Source of the DNA: Lineus longissimus
Lineage: Eukaryota > Nemertea > Pilidiophora > Heteronemertea > Lineidae
Assembly: GCF_910592395.1 (NCBI RefSeq)
Contig: NC_088315.1
Coordinates: 11,536,501 to 11,600,500, forward strand
Length of the DNA stretch: 64,000 nt
Reading direction: 5' to 3'
The notes under the pieces were generated by a model. It saw only the letters and a list, made by a program, of their open reading frames with translations. It searched no databases and was not told where the DNA came from. This document shows positions 35,001 through 46,105 of this stretch, one piece after another. Every line of letters begins with the position of its first letter. Positions within the stretch are counted from its first letter, which is position 1. Made by a program: the position numbers and the translations under genes.

Positions 35001-38000
35001 TCAACATTTCTTAAAGCTAAACTTCAGACAATGCAGTAACCAGTCTTTGTGTAGCATCAACATTTCTGAAAGCTAAACTTCAGACAATAAAGTAGCATGT
35101 CTTTGTGTAGCACATCAACATTTCTTAAATATAAACTTCAGGCAATACAGTGGCCAGTCTTTGTGTAGCATATCAACATTTCTCGAAGCTAAACTTCAGA
35201 CAATACAGTGACCAGTCTTTGTGGAGCATATCAACATTTCTTAAAGCTAAACATCAGACAATACAGTGGCCTGTCTTTGTGTAGCACATCACTATTTCTC
35301 AAAGCTAAACTTCAGACAATACAGTGACCAGTCTTTGTATAGCAAATCAATATTTCTTAAAGCTAAATTTCAGACAATACAGCGGCCAGTCTTTGTGTAG
35401 CATATCAACATTTCTTAAAGCTAAACTTCAGACAATACAGTAACCAGTCTTTGTGTAGCGTATCAACATTTCTTAAAGCTAAACTTCAGACAATACCGTG
35501 ACCAGATTTTGTGTAGCATCAACATTTCTTAAAGCTAAACTTCAGACAATACAGTGACTAGTCTTTGTGTAGCATGTCAACATTTCTTAGAGCAAAACTT
35601 CAGACAATAAAATGAGCAGTCTTTGTGTAGCATATCAACACTTCTTAAAGCTAAACTTCAGACAATACAGTGACTAGTCTTTGTGTAGCATATCAACATT
35701 TATTAAAGCTAAACTTCAGACAATTTAGTGACTAATCTCTGTGTAGCATATCAACATTTCTTAGAGCAAAACTTCAGAAAATACAGTGACCAGTCTTTGT
35801 GTAGCATATCAACATTTCTTAAAGCTGAACTTCAGAAAATACAGTGACCAGACTTTCTGTAGCATATCAACATTTCTTAAATCTAAACTTCAGAAAATAC
35901 AGTGACCAGTCTTTGTGTAGCATATCAACATTTCTTAAAGCTAAAGTTCAGAAAATACAGTGACCAGTCTTTGTGTAGCATAACAACATTTCTTTAAGCT
36001 AAACTTCAGACAATACAGTGACCAGTCTTTGTGTAGCATATCAACATTTCTTAAAGCTAAACTTCAGACAATACAGTAACCAGTCTTTGTGTAGCATCAA
36101 CATTTCTTAAAGCTAAACTTCAGACAATACAGTAACCAGTCTTTGTGTAGCGTATCAGCATTTCTTAAAGCTAAACTTCAGACAATACCGTGACCAGATT
36201 TTGTGTAGCATCAACATTTCTTAAAGCTAAACTTCAGACAATACAGTGACTAGTCTTTGTGTAGCATATCAACATTTCTTAAAGCTAAACTTCAGACAAT
36301 ACAGAGACCAGTCTTTGTGTAGCATATCAACACTTCTTAAAGCTAAACTTCAGACAATACAGTGACTAGTCTTTGTGTAGCGTATCAACATTTCTTAAAG
36401 CTAAACTTCAGACAATGCAGTAACCAGTCTTTGTGTAGCATCAACATTTCTTAAAGCTACACTTCAGACAATACAGTGACCAGTCCTTGTGTAACACATC
36501 AACATTTCTTAAAGCTAAACTCCAGACAATACAATGACCAGTCTTTTTGTGGCGTATTAACATTTCTTAAAGCTAAACTTCAGACAATACAGTGGCATGT
36601 CTTTGTGTAGCACATCAACATTTCTTAAAGCTAAACTTCAGACAATACAGTGGCAAGTCTTTGTGTAGCGCATCAACATTTCTCGAAGCTAAACTTCAGA
36701 CAATACAGCAGCAAGTCATTGTGTAGCATATCAACATTTCTTCAAGCTAAACTTCAGACAATACAGCAACCAGTCTTTGTGTAGCGTATCAACATTTCTT
36801 AAAGCTAAACTTCAGACAATGCAGTAACCAGTCTTTGTGTAGCATCAACATTTCTGAAAGCTAAACTTCAGACAATAAAGTAGCATGTCTTTGTGTAGCA
36901 CATCAACATTTCTTAAATATAAACTTCAGGCAATACAGTGGCCAGTCTTTGTGTAGCATATCAACATTTCTCGAAGCTAAACTTCAGACAATACAGTGAC
37001 CAGTCTTTGTGGAGCATATCAACATTTCTTAAAGCTAAACATCAGACAATACAGTGGCCTGTCTTTGTGTAGCACATCACTATTTCTCAAAGCTAAACTT
37101 CAGACAATACAGTGACCAGTCTTTGTATAGCAAATCAATATTTCTTAAAGCTAAATTTCAGACAATACAGCGGCCAGTCTTTGTGTAGCATATCAACATT
37201 TCTTAAAGCTAAACTTCAGACAATACAGTAACCAGTCTTTGTGTAGCGTATCAACATTTCTTAAAGCTAAACTTCAGACAATACCGTGACCAGATTTTGT
37301 GTAGCATCAACATTTCTTAAAGCTAAACTTCAGACAATACAGTGACTAGTCTTTGTGTAGCATGTCAACATTTCTTAGAGCAAAACTTCAGACAATAAAA
37401 TGAGCAGTCTTTGTGTAGCATATCAACACTTCTTAAAGCTAAACTTCAGACAATACAGTGACTAGTCTTTGTGTAGCATATCAACATTTATTAAAGCTAA
37501 ACTTCAGACAATTTAGTGACTAATCTTTGTGTAGCATATCAACATTTCTTAGAGCAAAACTTCAGAAAATACAGTGACCAGTCTTTGTGTAGCATATCAA
37601 CATTTCTTAAAGCTGAACTTCAGAAAATACAGTGACCAGACTTTCTGTAGCATATCAACATTTCTTAAATCTAAACTTCAGAAAATACAGTGACCAGTCT
37701 TTGTGTAGCATATCAACATTTCTTAAAGCTAAAGTTCAGAAAATACAGTGACCAGTCTTTGTGTAGCATAACAACATTTCTTTAAGCTAAACTTCAGACA
37801 ATACAGTGACCAGTCTTTGTGTAGCATATCAACATTTCTTAAAGCTAAACTTCAGACAATACAGTGACCAGTCTTGGTGTAGCATATCAACATTTCTTAA
37901 AGCTAAACTTCAGACAATACCATGACCAGTCTTTGCGTAGCATATCAACACTTCTTAAAGCTAAACTTCAGACAATACGGTGACCAGTCTTTGTGTAGCA

Positions 38001-41000
38001 TATCAACACTTCTTAAAGCTAAACTTCAGACAATACAGTGACTAGTCTTTGTGTAGCATATCAACATTTATTAAAGCTAAACTTCAGACAATTTAGTGAC
38101 TAATCTTTGTGTAGCATATCAACATTTCTTAGAGCAAAACTTCAGAAAATACAGTGACCAGTCTTTGTGTAGCAAATCAATATTCTTAAAGCTAAACTTC
38201 AGACAATACAGTGACCAGTCTTTGTGTAGCACATCAACATTTCTTAAAGCTAAACTTCAGACAATACAGTGACCAGTCTTTGTGTAGCACATCAACATTT
38301 CTTAAAGCTAAACTTCAGACAATACAGTGACCAGTCTTTGTGTAGCAAATCAATATTTCTTAAAGCTAAACTTCAGACAATACAGCGGCCAGTCTTTGTG
38401 TAGCATATCAACATTTCTTAAAGCTGAACTTCAGAAAATACAGTGACCAGACTTTCTGTAGCATATCAACATTTCTTAAATCTAAACTTCAGAAAATACA
38501 GTGACCAGTCTTTGTGTAGCATATCAACATTACATAAAGCTAAACTTCAGAAAATACAGTGACCAGTCTTTGTGTAGCATAACAACATTTCTTTAAGCTA
38601 AACTTCAGACAATACAGTGACCAGTCTTTGTGTAGCACATCAACATTTCTTAAAGCTAAACTTCAGACAATACAGAGACCAGTCTTTGTGTAGCATATCA
38701 ACATTTCTTAAAGCTTAACTTCAGACAATACAGTGACCAGTCTTTGTGTAGCATATCAACATTTCTTAAAGCTAATCTTTAGACAATACAGTGACCAGTC
38801 TTTCTGTAGCATATCAACATTTCTTAAAGCTAAACTTCAGACAATACAGTGGCCAGCCCTTGTGTAGCACATCAACATTTCTTAAAGCTAAACTTCAGAC
38901 AATACAGTGACCAGTCTTTGTGTAGCACATCAACATTTCTTAAACCTAAACTTCAGACACTGCAGTGGCCAGTCTTTGTGAAGCACATCAACATTTCTTG
39001 AAGCTATAATTCAGACAATGCAGTGGCCAGTCTTTGTGTAGCACATCAACATTTCTTAAAGCTAAACTTCAGACAATACAGTAACCAGTCTTTCTGTAGC
39101 ATATCAACATTTCTTAAAGCTAAACTTTAGACAATACAGTGACCAGTCTTTCTATAGCATATCAATATTTCTTAAAGCTAAAGTTCACACAATACAGTGA
39201 CCAGTCTTTGTGTAGCATATCAACATTTCTTAAAGCTAAACTTTAGACAATACAGTGACCAGTCTTTCTGTAGCATATCAACATTTCTTAAAGCTAAACT
39301 TCAGACAATACAATGGCCAGTCTTTGTGTAGCACATCAACATTTCTTAAAGCTAAACTTCAGACAATACAGTGGCCAGTCTTTGTGTAGCACATCAACAT
39401 TTCTTGAAGCTAAACTTCAGACAATGCAGTAACCAGTCTTTGTGTAGCACATTAACATTTCTTAAAGCTAAACTCCAGACAATACAATGACCAGTCTTTG
39501 TGTAGCGTATTAACATTTCTAAAGCTAAACTTCAGACAATACAGTGACCAGTCTTTGTGTAGCACATCAACATTTCTGAAAGCTAAACTTTAGACAATAC
39601 AGTGGCATGTCTTTGTGAAGCACATCAACATTTCTTAAAGCTAAACTTCATACAATACAGTGGCCAGTCTTTGTGTAGCACATCAACATTTCTGAAAGCT
39701 AAACTTCAAACAATACAGTGGCATGTCGTTGTGAAGCACATCAACATTTCTGAAAGCTAAACTTCAGACAATACAGCGGCAAGTCATTGTGTAGCATATC
39801 AACATTTCTTAAAGCTAAACTTCAGACAATACAGCAACCAGTCTTTGTGTAGCGTATCAACATTTCTTAAAGCCAAACTTCAGAAAATGCAGTAACCAGT
39901 CTTTGTGTAGCATCAACATTTCTTAAAGCTAAACTTCAGACAATACAGTAACCAGTCTTTGTGTAGCGTATCAGCATTTCTTAAAGCTAAACTTCAGACA
40001 ATACCGTGACCAGATTTTGTGTAGCATCAACATTTCTTAAAGCTAAACTTCAGACAATACAGTGACTAGTCTTTGTGTAGCATATCAACATTTCTTAAAG
40101 CTAAACTTCAGACAATACAGAGACCAGTCTTTGTGTAGCATATCAACACTTCTTAAAGCTAAACTTCAGACAATACAGTGACTAGTCTTTGTGTAGCGTA
40201 TCAACATTTCTTAAAGCTAAACTTCAGACAATGCAGTAACCAGTCTTTGTGTAGCATCAACATTTCTTAAAGCTACACTTCAGACAATACAGTGACCAGT
40301 CCTTGTGTAACACATCAACATTTCTTAAAGCTAAACTCCAGACAATACAATGACCAGTCTTTTTGTGGCGTATTAACATTTCTTAAAGCTAAACTTCAGA
40401 CAATACAGTGGCATGTCTTTGTGTAGCACATCAACATTTCTTAAAGCTAAACTTCAGACAATACAGTGGCAAGTCTTTGTGTAGCGCATCAACATTTCTC
40501 GAAGCTAAACTTCAGACAATACAGCAGCAAGTCATTGTGTAGCATATCAACATTTCTTCAAGCTAAACTTCAGACAATACAGCAACCAGTCTTTGTGTAG
40601 CGTATCAACATTTCTTAAAGCTAAACTTCAGACAATGCAGTAACCAGTCTTTGTGTAGCATCAACATTTCTGAAAGCTAAACTTCAGACAATAAAGTAGC
40701 ATGTCTTTGTGTAGCACATCAACATTTCTTAAATATAAACTTCAGGCAATACAGTGGCCAGTCTTTGTGTAGCATATCAACATTTCTCGAAGCTAAACTT
40801 CAGACAATACAGTGACCAGTCTTTGTGGAGCATATCAACATTTCTTAAAGCTAAACATCAGACAATACAGTGGCCTGTCTTTGTGTAGCACATCACTATT
40901 TCTCAAAGCTAAACTTCAGACAATACAGTGACCAGTCTTTGTATAGCAAATCAATATTTCTTAAAGCTAAATTTCAGACAATACAGCGGCCAGTCTTTGT

Positions 41001-42068
41001 GTAGCATATCAACATTTCTTAAAGCTAAACTTCAGACAATACAGTAACCAGTCTTTGTGTAGCGTATCAACATTTCTTAAAGCTAAACTTCAGACAATAC
41101 CGTGACCAGATTTTGTGTAGCATCAACATTTCTTAAAGCTAAACTTCAGACAATACAGTGACTAGTCTTTGTGTAGCATGTCAACATTTCTTAGAGCAAA
41201 ACTTCAGACAATAAAATGAGCAGTCTTTGTGTAGCATATCAACACTTCTTAAAGCTAAACTTCAGACAATACAGTGACTAGTCTTTGTGTAGCATATCAA
41301 CATTTATTAAAGCTAAACTTCAGACAATTTAGTGACTAATCTTTGTGTAGCATATCAACATTTCTTAGAGCAAAACTTCAGAAAATACAGTGACCAGTCT
41401 TTGTGTAGCATATCAACATTTCTTAAAGCTGAACTTCAGAAAATACAGTGACCAGACTTTCTGTAGCATATCAACATTTCTTAAATCTAAACTTCAGAAA
41501 ATACAGTGACCAGTCTTTGTGTAGCATATCAACATTTCTTAAAGCTAAAGTTCAGAAAATACAGTGACCAGTCTTTGTGTAGCATAACAACATTTCTTTA
41601 AGCTAAACTTCAGACAATACAGTGACCAGTCTTTGTGTAGCATATCAACATTTCTTAAAGCTAAACTTCAGACAATACAGTGACCAGTCTTGGTGTAGCA
41701 TATCAACATTTCTTAAAGCTAAACTTCAGACAATACCATGACCAGTCTTTGCGTAGCATATCAACACTTCTTAAAGCTAAACTTCAGACAATACGGTGAC
41801 CAGTCTTTGTGTAGCATATCAACATTTGTGAAAGCTAAACTTCAGACAATACAGTGACCAGTCTTTGTGTAGCACGTCAACATTTCTGAAAGATTAACCT
41901 TAGACAATACAGTGACCAGTCTTTGTGTAACACATCAACATTTTTTAAAGCTAAACTTCAGACAATACAGTGACCGGTCTTTGTGTAGCATACCAACATG
42001 TCTTAAAGCTAAACTTCAGACAACACAGTGGCCAGTCTTTGTGTAGCATATCAACATTTCTGAAAGCT
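29078..42068 (+). repeat. 58-bp satellite array, right part
   Basis: This continues the array interrupted by the BEL element, starting with the duplicated TACAG (29078-29082). All monomers are in forward orientation. From about 32430 it is built of long duplicated blocks: A (32.43-34.31 kb), B1 (34.31-36.10), B2 (36.10-37.98), A' (37.98-39.92) and B3 (39.92-41.80). Offsets are 1,788 bp between B1 and B2, 3,816 bp between B2 and B3, and 5,546 then 5,604 bp between A and A' (one extra monomer). The last 250 bp are more divergent, and the array stops within a monomer at TGAAAGCT. Confidence 0.97.
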
Positions 42069-42735
42069 TTTATAAGAATTCGTTAATTAGGGCTGATCAT
42101 GTAACAGACAACCATCATTATCATCAGCGTAATACTCGTCTATTTGATTTTGAAAGATGTAAAACTAATCAAAAGTCGTCAAAGGTGTCGTCGATCTGCT
42201 AGACCCATTTTCCCCAAGTCAAGATACGTTGCCTCAATCTATCTCTTTCCACATTCCAGACCATCACTACATCTAGAAGAAGTCGATATATCAAATAGGA
42301 GGTGATACAATCAAATTCACAAACTTCATCAACATATTTCACTTTTTTTGTATTTACCCCCTAACTTATACATTCTTCTATAAAATACTACTTGAAAATG
42401 TTCTGGAAGACTCCGTCAACTAGCTGACAGAAAGGGACAAGAGCTAAAAGTGTCGCTCTGGAGAGGACCGTTTCCAAAAGCTCCCTTCCTGTTTCTTTTC
42501 ATACTTCATGGAATAGTGTCACCATTGTGCAAGATTGCACGTACCATCCATGGCAAAATATCCTGACATGCAGAAAATAAGCTTTCTTTAATCCTAAGCA
42601 TAATACCCGTGGCGCGGGTTGTTTTAGGGTGTTGGCTTTATACTGTGGGGTTGGGGCAATTTGGGTGAAATGAAATGATATGTCTGGGGGTTGTGATGTT
42701 GTCTTGATTTTGATATGCGTAAAATAGGTCGATGT
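42069..42735. other. Unique non-coding flank of the satellite
   Basis: I see no gene. The short minus-strand frame at 42499-42738 has no recognisable domain. A small hairpin, ACCCGTGGCGCGGGT, lies at 42605-42619 and is similar to a site at 49866. Confidence 0.6.
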
Positions 42736-43178
42736 CATGAGGAAACCAGCCCTGTAAAACTTATCTCCTAACCATCCCCTACCAACTAATGGAAAATGCC
42801 TTAGATGCCGGGGGATGGATATTTGATGAGGGGAGAGTTTCTGAGGAATAGTTGATTGACTTTAGCTCTCAGTTTATCTGAGCCAGGTAACCTCCTGCTG
42901 AGTTGCCCGACCAAAGGCTGAGGTCATCATATGTTGTTACATAACCGATCTTGCTATCACATCCTGGTTGCTTTTTAGTCGACCAAATTACTTCTAATTT
43001 TGCCTCATCACAGTAAATTAGTCTTGATCACATGATGATTCTGGCCCGAGTGTTATCACTAGTTACGCTGGCCATTAGGTAGATAAGGTAAATATGCCGA
43101 TCATCACTGTGTGTAGTATCAGCGGGGTGCTTGAAGTTGGAGGGCGACTAAATATTTTACAGGGCTGGTTTCCTCATG
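42736..43178. mobile_element. Candidate MITE with 24-bp perfect terminal inverted repeats
   Basis: The left end CATGAGGAAACCAGCCCTGT (42736 on, 24 bp in all) is matched exactly in reverse complement at 43155-43178. The 443-bp unit is flanked by TGT on both sides (42733-42735 and 43179-43181), a possible 3-bp target duplication. The interior has no coding capacity. Only one copy is in the window, so the mobile-element call rests on the inverted repeat alone. Confidence 0.5.
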
Positions 43179-44560
43179 TGTGATGTGGAGCACTCCGCGC
43201 CGACCGAAGTGTTTACAAATCGAACATGATGATTTGGGGGGATGATTTTTGCCCAAATTACTTACACTATACGCGTTTTTGGCAAAAACGAGCGGAAAAA
43301 TCAAACTCCACCACTCTTCAAAGTGGTCTCGACTTATTTTGACGAACTACTTCGCGAATGGTGAAGAGGCAATGGCGTGTTACGAACTTAGTACAACAAC
43401 TGCCGCGAGCATAGCGGGTGGCAGCACCAGACGGAGGAAGTAGTTCGCCTAGGGTTTTTTCGACAATCTCCGCACGGACTCCACTCGTTCCGGAACACTC
43501 ACTTACTTGTTAATCTGCAGTGGTTAGCCTGTTTTTATTGCAGTAAAGAAGTGTTAATCGGGATTTTATATTATATTTTATATTTGCCCCGGGTATTCAT
43601 ATAGGGAGCTGTGCGCTACTTCGCGCCCAGTGCTTGGGTCGGGTGAGGCGATTTTGTTATTATATGACGTGTATCACGTGATGAATTCTCATACGGTACT
43701 TAGAAAAATTAAGAGCGATTAACAACGTAAGGTGAAAGAGTACGACCAAAATAAAGGGGGAAAATTGCGGAAATGGATGAATGCTTTAAACATATAGTGG
43801 CCCCAATACTTTCCCGGCTTATTTTTGTATAATCCCACACTTTTGATTTAATAGATGGCCCCATATGCAAATCAGACCTGCGGAAAAGGCCCCTTATGTT
43901 CATGAGTATGCCCATATATAGAAAGAACAAAAAATGCTATTTCTCCGAGATCGCTGCAAATTTTACCAATTTAATCCGGCGAGGTCTATCTCCATATCAA
44001 CCACGACTTTCAGGAAAAGTTTCGAAGTCATCCGATCTGAACTGACGGAGGAGATGTGTGACAAACTATTTAAGCTCTACGCCCATTATAGTAGTTATGT
44101 CATATTTATATTAGGTTGTTACTTTTCATTATAAAGCGGAGGTTCAAGATGGCTGCCTAGAAGTTGTACAGTTTCTAGACTGTCTAACTTTAAGGTAATT
44201 TCAAGAGTTTCAAGGAAGTGTAGCCGTTAATACGATGTAACATGACATTTGTGGTTACTTGTAGCTTGTTTTCGCACCCCTTGTGAAAGAATACTCTTTG
44301 GATTTATACAGTTTTTTTTTGAAGCAAAAAAAATGTATGTCTGCTGAATGATCTGTGTGTACAGGACTCACTGTGCTTAATACACGTACATGTAGATTTA
44401 GAGCCGTGTGTAATCTTGCGCATTAGTACACCAGACTTAGTGTTTCCGCTTGGATGGCGTCGAAAACGATCAATGAACATTTTGCAGGGCCGGTGTAATA
44501 TATGTGAGTGTTTCTGTTTTTGAGTGTTTCCTCTCATTGTTTGGGAACGCTCAAAAATAG
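43179..44560. other. Non-coding stretch, possibly including the 5' UTR of the non-LTR element
   Basis: I see no convincing gene; the frames here are 61-77 codons with no recognisable domain. A small inverted repeat (CGAACTACTTC at 43343, reversed at 43437) is present. CAAGATGGCTGCC at about 44145 resembles a YY1 site of the kind found near the 5' end of some LINEs, so the non-LTR element may begin near 44130; this is inference. Confidence 0.45.
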
Positions 44561-44752
44561 ATTGACAAGTTTTTCTGTGTATCCTCCCTATTGAAAAGTC
44601 GTGGTCTCTCTAGCTGCCTATTGTTTGGAAACACTGACACATGGGGAACAACCACAGATGTTACACCGGTACGCTCGGAAACGCCGAGGCAGGCAGGTGA
44701 AAAATGTAAAGGCGACCAGCGTTCCCCTCAGAATGGTTTAGGAAGTCCGGAA

Positions 44753-46105
44753 ATGAAATCTACCCGTAGAGAACACGATACAGGCGAGCATGACTTGGAT
44801 GAAGAATTAAATGTCGCCGCTGTTCAGCAGGCTGAACAGTCTGGTCAACAAGTCGATGCAGCAGTGGCAAATTGCAAACAAGATAGGCCTACGGCCAAGG
44901 TGACAATAAACAATGCGTTACTGTCGTATGTAGCCTATGGCATACTGTCCGCCAATCATGAGAATATCAAAAAGGTTGTGTTAGATGCCTTTAGGTCCGA
45001 GGCGATTTCGCAAGCTAAACATATCCTTTGGGACAACTGTAACCAAGAAATAATCGAAGAAAAGTCTATGCGCAAGTCCACCACTGCCAGAACAGCAGAC
45101 GAGGCCAATGTTATGGACATAGTTGGGGCTCTTACCAGACTCGACGCTAGAAATGCCTTACCTACAATAGTTGTATCAGCATATGATCTAGGTGACTTAC
45201 CCAGGATTCACCCGGAAGATCTAAATAACGTGGCTATGGCCTACCGTATGAAGGACATTGAGAACAAAACGGATAAAATTCAGGACTGTGTAGATTTGCT
45301 CATGCGGGAAAATGCAATCCTTAAGCGGTCAGTTTCTGATCTGCATAAGCAGGACGGTACGAAGGATATGTCTAAACCGAAAGATAGTGAAGGTTGGAGT
45401 GATATGGAAATTCAGTCTTTTGACGATTCTGTGTGGGGTCCGCCAAAGGATGGTGGCTCCCAGCAACAAAATGTTTGTGAACCATCAGCACGTACTTTTG
45501 CAGACGCTGCAAAACAGAGGGGGTTGTCCCCTAAACCAGGCTTACGTGGTGTTGCCAGTGGCAGAGGGCGTCGCCCTGGCGGTGCTCTGCCGGGTCGCCA
45601 GACTGTGTATCTGAAACCTCCGGCTGTATCTAATCTGATGAGGAGTCACGGTGGTAGCAACATCTCTGTGGACCGCCTAAGTGACAGCAGTAGGATGGCT
45701 AAAGGGAGTGACGATGGCTTTCGTATCCCCGGTTACATTAAACGCAAGGAACGAAGAGCAGAGACAAAAAGGAGGAACGTTATAGAGGGGAAGGCGCGAA
45801 GTGACGGTAGCGGTGCGTTCAGAGGAACTCCAACTCCTAGTAGGTTTCTCTTCATCTATCGTGTTGATAGGAGTACGCAGAAAAGTGACCTGAGGAAATT
45901 CATCGAGGATGATAATTGTGTGGTGAGAGAGCTTGAACAGGTGTCTCATGAAGAGGCCAAGTATAAGTCATTTAAACTTGCGGTACCGGCTGAACAATAT
46001 AAGGACCTTTTCAACAATGAATTTCCTTGGCCAGAAGGAGTCAGGGTAAGGAAATATGTCCCTCCACGAGGCGTGGAGTCTTCTTACTCGCGGGACAGTA
46101 CATGA
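44753..46105 (+). CDS. Non-LTR retrotransposon ORF1 protein
   Basis: The frame is open from 44561, but the first ATG is at 44753, giving 450 codons. Visible parts are a charged N-terminus, a central stretch with glycine/arginine-rich segments (GRGRRPGGALPGR), and a C-terminal domain containing RFLFIYRVDRSTQKSDLRKF and ending FPWPEGVRVRKYVPPRG. A C-terminal RRM-like fold of this kind is common in ORF1 proteins that bind element RNA; I infer it from the pattern only. The stop TGA (46103-46105) overlaps the ATG of ORF2 as ATGA, which suggests coupled termination and reinitiation. Confidence 0.75.
   Translation: MKSTRREHDTGEHDLDEELNVAAVQQAEQSGQQVDAAVANCKQDRPTAKVTINNALLSYVAYGILSANHENIKKVVLDAFRSEAISQAKHILWDNCNQEIIEEKSMRKSTTARTADEANVMDIVGALTRLDARNALPTIVVSAYDLGDLPRIHPEDLNNVAMAYRMKDIENKTDKIQDCVDLLMRENAILKRSVSDLHKQDGTKDMSKPKDSEGWSDMEIQSFDDSVWGPPKDGGSQQQNVCEPSARTFADAAKQRGLSPKPGLRGVASGRGRRPGGALPGRQTVYLKPPAVSNLMRSHGGSNISVDRLSDSSRMAKGSDDGFRIPGYIKRKERRAETKRRNVIEGKARSDGSGAFRGTPTPSRFLFIYRVDRSTQKSDLRKFIEDDNCVVRELEQVSHEEAKYKSFKLAVPAEQYKDLFNNEFPWPEGVRVRKYVPPRGVESSYSRDST

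Noticed and set aside
1-42068. Repeat array as a CRISPR array
   Set aside because: There are no unique spacers between fixed repeats; the whole 58-bp unit repeats head to tail and the context is eukaryotic.
43709-43930. 73-codon minus-strand frame next to the non-LTR element
   Set aside because: No domain and no promoter or splice signals.
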